From Coleofasciculus sp040219735 (lineage in GTDB: Bacteria; Cyanobacteriota; Cyanobacteriia; Cyanobacteriales; Coleofasciculaceae), in NCBI GenBank assembly GCA_040219735.1, contig JAVJRX010000047.1: a stretch of 64,000 bases of DNA; one strand, written 5' to 3'. The notes under the pieces are model-generated. The model was given only the letters and a program-made list of their open reading frames with translations. It was not told the DNA's origin and ran no database searches. Every line of letters begins with the position of its first letter. The stretch's first letter is position 1. The position numbers and the translations under genes are program-made. Positions 55,058 to 63,478 of the stretch are shown one piece after another.

Positions 55058-57055
55058 TTATCGACCCACCAGTTTATCCCGCAGATGTTTAATTTTATCG
55101 CGATACTGGGCAGCTTCCTCAAATTCCAGATTTTTAGCCGCCTCCTTCATCTGAGTTTCTAATTGACTAATTAACTCAGGAATCTGTTCTAAGGGTAAAT
55201 CCTCTACTTGTTCAGAAACCTTTGCCAACTGTTGATGATTCAACCGCCGCGACACATCCAAGAATGCCAAAATCGCATTACTGGATTTTTTGACAATCGG
55301 TTGGGGGGTAATGCCATGCATCCGGTTATATGCCAATTGAATTCCCCGACGCCGTTCTGTCTCATCAATGGCTTTTGCCATGCTATCGGTAAGATTATCA
55401 GCATAGAGAATGGCTTGTCCCCGAACATGACGCGCCGCCCGACCAATGGTTTGAATCAGGGATCGTGCAGCCCGGAGGAATCCTTCCTTATCAGCGTCTA
55501 AGATAGCCACCAAAGATACTTCTGGTAAATCTAACCCCTCGCGCAACAAATTCACGCCAATGAGTGCATCAAAATCGCCCTCCCGCAATGATTGCAAAAT
55601 TTCAATCCGTTCAATTGAATTAATTTCCGAGTGTAAATAGCGCACGCGAATGCCGCGTTCCTGTAAATATTCAGTTAAATCTTCTGCCATTCGCTTAGTT
55701 AACGTGGTGATAAGTACCCGTTCTTTTTTGGATGCCCGTTCCTGAATTTCCGCGAATAAGTCATCCACTTGACCTTCGGTGGGACGGACAAAGATTTCTG
55801 GGTCAACAACCCCCGTGGGACGAATTACTTGTTCCACTATCTGTTCTTGGGACTGTTCAAGTTCCCAATCTCCAGGAGTAGCGGAAACAAAGATACATTG
55901 GTTGACTTTTGTCCAAAATTCTTCTGCCTTCAGGGGACGATTATCTGCTGCACTGGGTAAGCGAAAACCATGGTCAATTAATACCCGCTTCCGGGCTTGG
56001 TCGCCGTTGTACATCCCCCGAATTTGGGGTACGGTGACATGGGATTCATCCACGACTAATAACCAATCTTTGGGGAAGTAATCAATTAAACATTCTGGGG
56101 GTTCTCCCGCCCTACGTCCGGCGAGGTGGCGGGAATAGTTTTCCACACCATTACAATATCCAACTTCGCGCAAGAGTTCTAGATCATAGCGGGTGCGCTG
56201 TTCTAAGCGCTGGGCTTCGAGTAATTTGCCAGCCTGTTGTAACTGGGTGACTTGTTCTTGGAGTTCCGTTTCAATGGCGTTACAGGCTTCTTCTAATCGT
56301 TCATCTGGGGTAACAAAGTGACGGGCGGGGTAGATATTGAGGGCGTCGAGACTTTGGATAATTCCACCTGTCACGGGGTCAACATAGCGGATAGCATCAA
56401 TCTCATCACCAAAGAATTCGACGCGAATAATTCGGTCTTCATAAGCCGGACCAATTTCGAGTACATCTCCCTTGACTCGGAACCGTCCCCGCCCCATTTC
56501 TATATCATTGCGGGAATATTGGACAGAGGCTAAATCGCGCAGGAGTTTACGCTGATTTAATTCTGTACCCACTCGCAGGGGAATCGCGGCTTTGAGGTAT
56601 TCTGAGGGAATGCCCAAGCCATAGATACAGCTAATCGAGGCTACCACAATCACATCTCGCCTTTCAAAGAGCGATCGCGTGGCGGAGTGGCGCAGCATAT
56701 CGATTTCATCGTTAATCGCGGCGCTTTTTTCGATATAGGTATCACTGACGGGAATATAGGCTTCCGGTTGGTAGTAGTCGTAGTAGGAGACAAAATACTC
56801 CACCGCATTCTGGGGAAAGAAGTCCCGCAACTCGTTACAGAGTTGGGCGGCTAAGGTTTTATTGTGCGCCAGTACCAGAGTGGGTTTGCCCATCTGTTCA
56901 ATCACTCTGGCTACGGTATGGGTTTTACCCGTTCCCGTCGCACCGAGGAGGGTTTGGAAACGGTTACCCGCTTTCAGAGAAGTTGTTAGGCGGGAAATGG
57001 CTTGGGGTTGGTCGCCCTTGGCTTCAAAGGGGGCTTGCAGATCAAAGGGTATCAT
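55058..57055 (-). CDS. uvrB: UvrABC system protein B
   Basis: A 665-residue helicase-like protein of normal UvrB length. Walker A GATGTGKT, the beta-hairpin YYDYYQPEAYIP, DESHVT, SATPGDWE, the helicase C motifs LREGLDLPEVSLVAILDADK and QTIGRAARHV, and the C-terminal UvrC-binding coiled coil (ISQLETQMKEAAKNLEFEEA) are all present. UvrB holds damaged DNA after loading by UvrA and recruits UvrC for nucleotide excision repair. GFLRAARSLIQT is also conserved. Confidence 0.98.
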   Translation of the reverse strand: MIPFDLQAPFEAKGDQPQAISRLTTSLKAGNRFQTLLGATGTGKTHTVARVIEQMGKPTLVLAHNKTLAAQLCNELRDFFPQNAVEYFVSYYDYYQPEAYIPVSDTYIEKSAAINDEIDMLRHSATRSLFERRDVIVVASISCIYGLGIPSEYLKAAIPLRVGTELNQRKLLRDLASVQYSRNDIEMGRGRFRVKGDVLEIGPAYEDRIIRVEFFGDEIDAIRYVDPVTGGIIQSLDALNIYPARHFVTPDERLEEACNAIETELQEQVTQLQQAGKLLEAQRLEQRTRYDLELLREVGYCNGVENYSRHLAGRRAGEPPECLIDYFPKDWLLVVDESHVTVPQIRGMYNGDQARKRVLIDHGFRLPSAADNRPLKAEEFWTKVNQCIFVSATPGDWELEQSQEQIVEQVIRPTGVVDPEIFVRPTEGQVDDLFAEIQERASKKERVLITTLTKRMAEDLTEYLQERGIRVRYLHSEINSIERIEILQSLREGDFDALIGVNLLREGLDLPEVSLVAILDADKEGFLRAARSLIQTIGRAARHVRGQAILYADNLTDSMAKAIDETERRRGIQLAYNRMHGITPQPIVKKSSNAILAFLDVSRRLNHQQLAKVSEQVEDLPLEQIPELISQLETQMKEAAKNLEFEEAAQYRDKIKHLRDKLVGR

Positions 57056-57154
57056 TTGTCAGGGAAGGGGGAACAGGGAACAGGGAATAGAAAATTCATC
57101 ATTCATGATGCCTGCTTTGGTTTAGGGTAAAAGGAATAACGATTAACTTTTGCA

Positions 57155-58132
57155 ATGAACCGACTGCAAAAAGCCATTACAATTTTCGGCATAACTGCCA
57201 CGGTGAATGCCTGGGGTATCATTCCCTCTATCTGCGACAACGGGACACTATTTAGTATAGCTACTGCTCAGGCGGGACAAGATGGGGAACCGGGAGTTCG
57301 GGTCAAGCCTCAATCTAGAGAGGTTCAAGTTTCTCCCTCAGAATCAGTTGTCCCCAGTCAACTTACCCAGTCGAATCCGACACCAGGAATGAGCCGTCCC
57401 TTGACGGATGAACTTGATGTCAGTCTTTTAGCCAGAACGGTTGCTAATTTTATTCAAGCCGAACGCTATCAAACTGAATCGGAAATGCAATTCAGTTTTG
57501 AGGCACAGGGTTTTACCGGTCAATTTTCGGTGTTGGTTAAAACAATTGCCCAATCTCCTCAGCAGTTTCGCACCGAGATTTCTACACCTGAGTCAGGCGA
57601 ATTTGCCCAACCGACTTATATTCTGGTTTCTGATGGTGATCAGGTCTGGATTTATAATCCCGGCTTAAAGCAATACACCGTTATGGATTATGAACGTTTT
57701 AACCAATCGAATGATAGCTTTTTTATTGGCTTTTCTTCGATGTTATTTCTAGAAATGTCTGCTCCTTTTAGGCAAGCCTTTTCTGAAGGTGGAGTGACGG
57801 CAGAGGGAGTGATTGATCAGCTTGAATCGGTTTTTAAGGCGGAAGATGATATGCCATTGCAGGGTAATATTCTAAATTTAGAGGGACAAGACTACTATGC
57901 CTATCGCTATAAGGATCGCCAAGCCGGATTTACGTTCACATTTTTGGTGGAACCCAATACAGCCGCAGTTGATCAGCTTCAAATTAGTGGGAAAGCGGAC
58001 GGAATGGATATCAAGATGACCGAAAATATTATTCGCCGTGTGCCATCTCCTATTGTTGCTGCTGATACCTTTACCTTTTATCCGCCAGCCGGGGTGACTC
58101 AGGTGGAATCTATGGAAATTGACATTTTTTAG
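57155..58132 (+). CDS. Exported LolA-like/DUF2092 protein
   Basis: A 325-residue protein. Residues 1-40 hold an export signal (AITIFGITATVNAWGIIPS). A disordered Ser/Pro/Gln segment follows, then from about residue 90 a half-barrel domain of LolA/DUF2092 style (VANFIQAERYQTESEMQFSF, LVSDGDQVWIYNPGLKQYTV, AGFTFTFLVEPNT). These bind lipid or lipoprotein acyl chains in the periplasm; here the ligand is not known. The gene is divergent from uvrB. Confidence 0.75.
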   Translation: MNRLQKAITIFGITATVNAWGIIPSICDNGTLFSIATAQAGQDGEPGVRVKPQSREVQVSPSESVVPSQLTQSNPTPGMSRPLTDELDVSLLARTVANFIQAERYQTESEMQFSFEAQGFTGQFSVLVKTIAQSPQQFRTEISTPESGEFAQPTYILVSDGDQVWIYNPGLKQYTVMDYERFNQSNDSFFIGFSSMLFLEMSAPFRQAFSEGGVTAEGVIDQLESVFKAEDDMPLQGNILNLEGQDYYAYRYKDRQAGFTFTFLVEPNTAAVDQLQISGKADGMDIKMTENIIRRVPSPIVAADTFTFYPPAGVTQVESMEIDIF

Positions 58133-58209
58133 GAAATAGCTGAGGATTAATAATAGCTTGAATTTGACTTGTTTGATTCAAATTGTAGTGCATTACCATT
58201 TAACTGGAG

Positions 58210-58812
58210 ATGACCTTGATTAATAGACCCCTGAGAATTATCGCGATCGCGTTTTTTTCGACGCTGCTGATGTTCGTGTACGGCTGTCAGCCAACAAACA
58301 ATGTGACTGAGGAACCTGTGACAGAACCCCAAGAAGAAGTGACAGAACAACAAGCTAGCATCGCCACCGCCGTCATCAACAGCACAACTGATCCCTCAGA
58401 AGTTTTGGGGGAGGCTGAGTTTACCAACACGGCGGATGGTATGTTGATTGAAGTGACGATGACAAATGCTCCATCGGGAGAACGTGCTTTCCACATCCAT
58501 GAATCGGGTAGTTGTGCGGATCAAGGGAATGCGGCTGGCGGTCATTTTAATCCAGATGATGTGAAACATGGATTAATTACCGAAGATGGGTTTGAGAATG
58601 CTCATGGGGGAGATTTAGGCAATATTACGATGGCTGAAGATGGTACTGGTACAAAAAGTATGACTGTTGAGAGACTCACGTTCACTGAAGGGAAATATGC
58701 GATTGGGAATCGGGCGGTGATTCTTCATGAAAAGCCAGATGATTTCGGTCAACCTACGGGTAATGCTGGTGGACGAGTTGGCTGTGGAATTATTGAAGTG
58801 ACTGATTCGTAG
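58210..58812 (+). CDS. sodC: Cu/Zn superoxide dismutase, lipoprotein type
   Basis: A 200-residue protein. The signal ends in LMFVYGC, a probable lipobox, so the enzyme would be anchored outside the cytoplasm. Copper and zinc ligands are in FHIHESGSC, GGHFNPDDVKHG, AHGGDLGNI and AVILHEKPDDF; the disulfide partner Cys is in GGRVGCGII. It turns superoxide into H2O2 and O2. GGAG directly abuts the ATG at 58210, while a TTG at 58216 has ideal spacing, so translation may start there. Cu/Zn SOD is uncommon in cyanobacteria compared with Fe or Mn types. Confidence 0.93.
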   Translation: MTLINRPLRIIAIAFFSTLLMFVYGCQPTNNVTEEPVTEPQEEVTEQQASIATAVINSTTDPSEVLGEAEFTNTADGMLIEVTMTNAPSGERAFHIHESGSCADQGNAAGGHFNPDDVKHGLITEDGFENAHGGDLGNITMAEDGTGTKSMTVERLTFTEGKYAIGNRAVILHEKPDDFGQPTGNAGGRVGCGIIEVTDS

Positions 58813-59024
58813 GAGTCGGATAAAATTCAACTGGGTTATGGGTTGGTTGGCTGGCTTTCAAATCCAATGGCTTGGCTCTCCCGTACTTGTGGTGAAAAAC
58901 CCTATATTAGTGATAGCTTCCCTAAAAAGATTGTTTTGAAAGCCTTGCCCCAGAAAGTTTCCAAGAATAATCAGGTTTGCTTATCACCATAAGTACGGAA
59001 GACCCAAGAGGCGTAATCAGGAAC

Positions 59025-59786
59025 TTAGTAATAGTAAGGATTATCGGGTTCAGGGACTTTTTCCACCTCACTCGCGTCAATCACCAATTGCCGTTTACCT
59101 TTTAACGTTTCCGTAATCATTTTACCTTTCACTTGTATCCAGGTGTCCGGTTCATAAGCCTTACGATTTCCCGGAAGTTTCACGGGTAAACTGACCGGAT
59201 AAGCATCTGCTGCACAGCAGGTAATCACAAAACGAGTCACTAATAAATAGTTCGAGGATAGGTTTTCGGGATAAACGACAAACCCTTTAACATTAACCGC
59301 TTGACCCGCATATTCATCAGGTTCAGGATAAACACTTAGGGTGCGAATCCATTCAATCAGCGATCGCGCTTCGGGTTTGCTAGCGCTGCGAAAGGATTGG
59401 GGCTGGGTGCGGGTGGCGGTTAAGGATTCCATGACACCTCGTTGAATCGCTATCTGGCTGGTAAAGACTTTGGGTTCCACCAATAGTCCTAAAATCGCCG
59501 TGGCTAACAACAATCCTGTACTCCAACCCGGTGGAAACCAGCTAATATGTTGCATCATCGGCATCGTTTTGGGATTTCGGGGTGGTAATTGACCGATGAC
59601 TTGAATGGCTTTTAACACCGCCAGCACTAGCAAAAGTATCCCAGTTCCCAGAACTAAGGCAAAGTAATTCGGGTGAATGAGTAAATTTAACTCGCCACTG
59701 ACCCAGTATTGAATCAACAAAATTCCCCAGATGCCTAGGGTGATAATATCGAGTATGGGTAGTAAAAGACGTTGTTTTTTTATCAT
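59025..59786 (-). CDS. TIGR03943 (YcgQ-like) membrane protein
   Basis: A 253-residue protein with four hydrophobic N-terminal segments (IITLGIWGILLIQYW, YFALVLGTGILLLVLAVL, GLLLATAILGLLV). The soluble part is beta-rich (NVKGFVVYPENLSSNYLLVT, RFVITCCAADAYPVSLPVKL, DTWIQVKGKM), with the conserved CCAAD. Family members occur directly beside a DUF318 permease, as here. The pair is thought to handle a metal or small solute; the substrate is not established. Its start codon lies inside a heptamer repeat. Confidence 0.85.
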   Translation of the reverse strand: MIKKQRLLLPILDIITLGIWGILLIQYWVSGELNLLIHPNYFALVLGTGILLLVLAVLKAIQVIGQLPPRNPKTMPMMQHISWFPPGWSTGLLLATAILGLLVEPKVFTSQIAIQRGVMESLTATRTQPQSFRSASKPEARSLIEWIRTLSVYPEPDEYAGQAVNVKGFVVYPENLSSNYLLVTRFVITCCAADAYPVSLPVKLPGNRKAYEPDTWIQVKGKMITETLKGKRQLVIDASEVEKVPEPDNPYYY

Positions 59787-59862
59787 TGGTCATTGGTCAT
59801 TGGTCATTGGTCATTGGTCATTGGTCATTGGTCATTGGTCATTGGTCATTGGTCATTGGTCA
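59783..59862. repeat. Heptamer tandem repeat (TCATTGG), about 11 copies
   Basis: Eighty bases of perfect 7-bp repeat. On the minus strand it reads CCAATGA repeatedly, so each unit holds an ATG; the last provides the start of the TIGR03943 gene. Copy number of such repeats usually differs among strains. Confidence 0.97.
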
Positions 59863-59888
59863 AATAATTCTATCATTCCAAATTTAGT

Positions 59889-59951
59889 CAGGGCGGGTTT
59901 AGTTAAGTTAGTGGTTTGATCCGAAATGTTATCGGTAAAACCCGCCCCTAC
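59889..59951 (+). repeat. GGGCGGGTTT element, copy 4
   Basis: CAGGGCGGGTTTAG to TAAAACCCGCCCCTAC with about 35 bp between, close to the heptamer tract, between the permease and the TIGR03943 gene. Confidence 0.8.
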
Positions 59952-59969
59952 ACATTCAAAACTTTATAA

Positions 59970-60998
59970 CTAACTCAGATGTAAATTAACCATTAAGGTT
60001 AGCAAAAAGGTTAATTGGGCGGCGAGGGCAAATAAGTAAAAAATTGCCCTAGCTTTAAAGACGGAGAACATTAAACCAATCGCCTTGATGTCTATCATTG
60101 GACCGAATACCAAAAAGGCTAATAATGAACCACTGGTAAAAGTTGAAGCAAAGGCGAGGGCGAAGAAGGAGTCAACGGTTGAACAAATTGAAACGACGGC
60201 GGCTAATAGCATCATCGCCAGAATTGAGGTGATTGGACCCGAACCCAAACTGAGGATGATTTCACGGGGAACGGCGACTTGAATCGTCGCCGCGATCGCA
60301 CTCCCAATTATTAGCACAGCGCCTAACTCTCGTAACTCTTGCACGGTATTGTCTAAGAACAAGCGCCAGCGATCGGACCAAGGCTTACGGGGGGGGGTAG
60401 CGGCGAGTGAGGCTTGGAGAACTGTCGCATCCATGGGGATGGGGGTTCCCGGTTGACCCAGTAAAAATGTACCTGATTGCAGGAGGGCGGGTTGGGGTTC
60501 CTTTTGCACAGAAGGTTTGACTTTGCGTTCTTTGGGAAGCACCATGGAACGGGTGATAGTTTGTTGCAACAAAGGACGCATATCTTTCTGAACGCTGAAG
60601 ACGCAACCGATAACTATGGCAATACTCAGGGAAAACAAGACCCGTAAGACCACAATTTCCGGCTGATCTCGAAAGGCGACCCAAGTTGACCAAATTACAA
60701 TCGGGTTAATCGTGGGGGCGGCTAGCAGAAACCCGATTGACACCGATACAGGTGCCCCTTGTAGCAGCAACCGCCGTGACACAGGAACATTCCCACATTC
60801 ACACACCGGGAAGAAAAATCCCGCACAACTCCCCACAACCGCCCCGAGGAAGGGGTTCTTCGGTAAGGAAGCAATCAGCCGTCCCTCATCGACGAACAAC
60901 AGCAGTAAGCCGGAAAATAAGACGCCAATGAGTAAAAATGGGATTGCCTCGACCAGCAAACTCAAGAAAAGGGTAAAGGCGTTGTTTAACTGACTCAT
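59970..60998 (-). CDS. DUF318/YraQ (YcgR-like) permease
   Basis: The start at 60998 (MSQLNNAFTLFLSLLVEAIP) is chosen because homologues begin with this first membrane segment; the longer frame is non-coding in look. The protein has 342 residues and about eight membrane helices. FFPVCECGNVPVSRRLLLQG and PTINPIVIWSTW form the signature of the predicted-permease family, with a second half carrying GSAIAATIQVAVP and CSTVDSFFALAFA. The TIGR03943 partner follows 183 bp downstream, with repeat elements inserted between. Confidence 0.87.
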   Translation of the reverse strand: MSQLNNAFTLFLSLLVEAIPFLLIGVLFSGLLLLFVDEGRLIASLPKNPFLGAVVGSCAGFFFPVCECGNVPVSRRLLLQGAPVSVSIGFLLAAPTINPIVIWSTWVAFRDQPEIVVLRVLFSLSIAIVIGCVFSVQKDMRPLLQQTITRSMVLPKERKVKPSVQKEPQPALLQSGTFLLGQPGTPIPMDATVLQASLAATPPRKPWSDRWRLFLDNTVQELRELGAVLIIGSAIAATIQVAVPREIILSLGSGPITSILAMMLLAAVVSICSTVDSFFALAFASTFTSGSLLAFLVFGPMIDIKAIGLMFSVFKARAIFYLFALAAQLTFLLTLMVNLHLS

Positions 60999-61310
60999 GC
61001 ATTTAAGCGTTTCGCGATCGAGGGTCTTTTTACACGTAAGCGCTATTGTATCAGATAGTTTCCAGGGAGGGAGGGAAACGGGGATCAAGCGATAATAAAT
61101 ACCATTCACGGTGCAATAAATCAAATCAGGATTTACACAAATTTACTGTTGACCCCCTATATGGAGAGTCTAATGCATGAATTATTGGTGTCAATTTAAG
61201 CTCAAATATCTCCAATACCTTGATTTTACTTCTCCCTAACCCTCCTCCGAAGACGGGTGACGGGAAAATTTCTCACATTTTTTACTGATATCTAATAGGA
61301 CATTTCCGTA
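60999..61310. other. Divergent control region
   Basis: About 310 bp between the permease and the GH99-like gene, which are divergent. It should hold both promoters. No operator recognised. Confidence 0.4.
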
Positions 61311-62450
61311 ATGACAACCAACCCCTTAAAATCAGCAAAGGCTCGTGTAATTGCGTTTTATCTGCCGCAATTTCATCCCATCCCTGAAAATGATCAAGCC
61401 TGGGGAAAAGGCTTCACAGAATGGACAAACGTTGCTAAAGCCAAGCCATTATTCCCCGGACACAACCAACCCAAAATTCCCGCTGATTTAGGCTTTTATG
61501 ATTTGCGTTTACCCGAAGCCCGACAAGCGCAAACGGATCTGGCAAGAGAGTATGGAATTGAAGGGTTTTGTTATTGGCATTATTGGTTTGCGGGGAAGCG
61601 AGTTTTAGAACGACCATTTAATGAGGTCTTAAAATCAGGTGAGCCGAATTTTCCGTTTTGTTTAGCTTGGGCAAATCAAACCTGGACGGGGATTTGGCAT
61701 GGTTGTCCGGATCGGGTTTTAATTGAGCAAACTTACCCTGGTTTGGCAGATTATACGACTCATTTCTATACCCTCCTGGATGCGTTTACTGATCCCCGCT
61801 ATATCACGGTTGAGGGTAAACCCCTATTTCTGGTTTATAATCCGGAGGAATTGCCAGACCCGAAACAATTTACGGACTGTTGGAGAGACTTAGCAATTAA
61901 ATCCGGGTTAAACGGACTCTATTTAATTGGAGTTGCCCGACATGAATACTGGTTTCCTGAAGCCAATGGGTTTGATGCGTCTGTTATTATCAATCCCGAT
62001 TACGTTTTTACGCAGTCTTCCGCCCGAATTTTACCAGAGAAGCAGGGTTTAACTAAAGTTAAGCAAAAGTTTAGTTCGTTCTCATCCCGGAGATTCTACC
62101 AAAAACATAAACAGTTTTCGGATTATCCGCTACTTTATTCCTACGAAAAAGCGATTAAGTGTGCTTTTAAGGGAAGTCACCCCTATTTTTTGACTTATCC
62201 CTGTATTTTTCCGAATTGGGATAACACGCCGAGAACAGGTATCTATGGATTGGTGTTTCTCAAATCAACTCCTGATTTATTTAGAGTTCATCTGCAAGAG
62301 GCAATTGACACTGTATCGGAACGGGAATCTGAAAAGCAGCTAATTTTTATTCGTTCGTGGAATGAATGGGCGGAGGGGAATTATTTGGAGCCTGATCTGA
62401 AATTTGGCAAAGCTTTTTTAGAAGTTATTCGCGATGAAATCTATAGTTGA
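61311..62450 (+). CDS. Glycoside hydrolase family 99-like (WbsX-type) protein
   Basis: A 379-residue protein of the WbsX/GH99-like family: RVIAFYLPQFHPIPENDQAW, KGFTEWTNVAKAKPLFPGH, YGIEGFCYWHYWFAGKRVLE, FCLAWANQTWTGIWHG and, near the end, SWNEWAEGNYLEPD. Members sit in polysaccharide and O-antigen clusters and probably cut or transfer mannose-type sugars; the reaction is not proven for this branch. No signal peptide. No other glycan genes are adjacent. Confidence 0.9.
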   Translation: MTTNPLKSAKARVIAFYLPQFHPIPENDQAWGKGFTEWTNVAKAKPLFPGHNQPKIPADLGFYDLRLPEARQAQTDLAREYGIEGFCYWHYWFAGKRVLERPFNEVLKSGEPNFPFCLAWANQTWTGIWHGCPDRVLIEQTYPGLADYTTHFYTLLDAFTDPRYITVEGKPLFLVYNPEELPDPKQFTDCWRDLAIKSGLNGLYLIGVARHEYWFPEANGFDASVIINPDYVFTQSSARILPEKQGLTKVKQKFSSFSSRRFYQKHKQFSDYPLLYSYEKAIKCAFKGSHPYFLTYPCIFPNWDNTPRTGIYGLVFLKSTPDLFRVHLQEAIDTVSERESEKQLIFIRSWNEWAEGNYLEPDLKFGKAFLEVIRDEIYS

Positions 62451-62825
62451 AACTCAAATTAGAATCGGCGACTAGAAGTCACAACTACACAAACAAAGTC
62501 CGCCTGCGCGGACTAGATGATAAAGAGGTTTGTAAACCGGGATTCGCTATGATTGTTGTGTTCAATATTCAGCAAGCCAATGGAAAATTGTAGAGCATTA
62601 GCGAGTTGGGTGTATGTCAACGCAAGTAGGTTGGGCTCTTGGAACGTAGACGTGACGCGCAGCGATAGCGACGTAAGGAGCGTCAGCCTTCTCGTACTCC
62701 GGAGGAGAACCCGAAGGGTAGAGTAACCCAACGCCATCGTTAGTTTGAACTAAACTAAATGTTTGTTGTAACGAAGCAAACGTTGATGGCGAATACAGCG
62801 CAACTACGAATGTCCAACATTCGGC
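62451..62825. repeat. Intergenic repeat-rich segment
   Basis: About 375 bp without a supported gene. From about 62628 to 62734 it holds nested short inverted repeats: GGTTGGGCTC against GAGTAACCCAAC, GACGCGCAGCG with GGAGCGTC, and ACTCCGGAGG. Such mosaics recur in filamentous cyanobacterial intergenic DNA. It could form a folded transcript. Confidence 0.5.
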
Positions 62826-63302
62826 TTAAGTGTATTCCTCTGGCTCAAAAGTCTCTCCAGGAAAAACGTTGTTATTGAGAATCTGCTCCAGAGAATAAGG
62901 ACATTCTGGGGGAAAGGTTTTGTAACTTAAAGATGTTTCGCGAACCGCTAAATCTAAGGCATCTTGATATCCATTCTCTAGGGCTTCAGGTAGGTAAGGT
63001 TGCAGACTGGGACTTTTTTTAAGCAGCCGTTCGACGCGACGGCGTTGTTCCCGGATAGTAGCAAACCAACTCCTTGAGCGCTTATCAGACTGAAACTCCC
63101 ACTTGAGCAAATGTCCTAATAAAATTCCCAAGCGATTTTCCAGCTCTTGCCGTTCCTGTCTACCCAATGCTTCTATCTCCTCAACCAAGTTGGGAATATC
63201 TAAATGACTCCACTTTTGTTCCTGGAGCAATCTCGCTTGTTCCTGTGTCCATCCATAAAAGTCGAGTTCGTAAGCTGGAGACAATTTATTGGTTGTTTTC
63301 AT
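62826..63302 (-). CDS. DUF29-family protein
   Basis: A 158-residue helical protein: LDFYGWTQEQARLLQEQKW, DIPNLVEEIEALGRQERQEL, ENRLGILLGHLLKWEFQ, SWFATIREQRRRVERLLK. This is the full DUF29 pattern, a family very abundant in cyanobacteria and often present in many copies per genome. Function unknown. Confidence 0.92.
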   Translation of the reverse strand: MKTTNKLSPAYELDFYGWTQEQARLLQEQKWSHLDIPNLVEEIEALGRQERQELENRLGILLGHLLKWEFQSDKRSRSWFATIREQRRRVERLLKKSPSLQPYLPEALENGYQDALDLAVRETSLSYKTFPPECPYSLEQILNNNVFPGETFEPEEYT

Positions 63303-63478
63303 TGGTTTATTTTGTAGCTAATCTATTGATAGTCTAAAAAATTGCTTGTCACACCCAATCCGGGTTTATCGCGAAAGGCAGAAGGCTCCAGGGCAAAAAG
63401 GGGATTACTTCGGTTGGCAAGTTGCTAATCTTTCAGTGGGCTGATGCAAATCAGCATTTAACGGCACAATAATCAAAG

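Noticed and set aside
59783..59862. Heptamer tract as a CRISPR array
   Set aside because: Units are 7 bp and contiguous without spacers; no cas genes are present.
62513..62737. 74-residue minus-strand frame rich in Leu, Thr, Arg and Ser
   Set aside because: It is made by the intergenic repeat mosaic and has no ribosome site.
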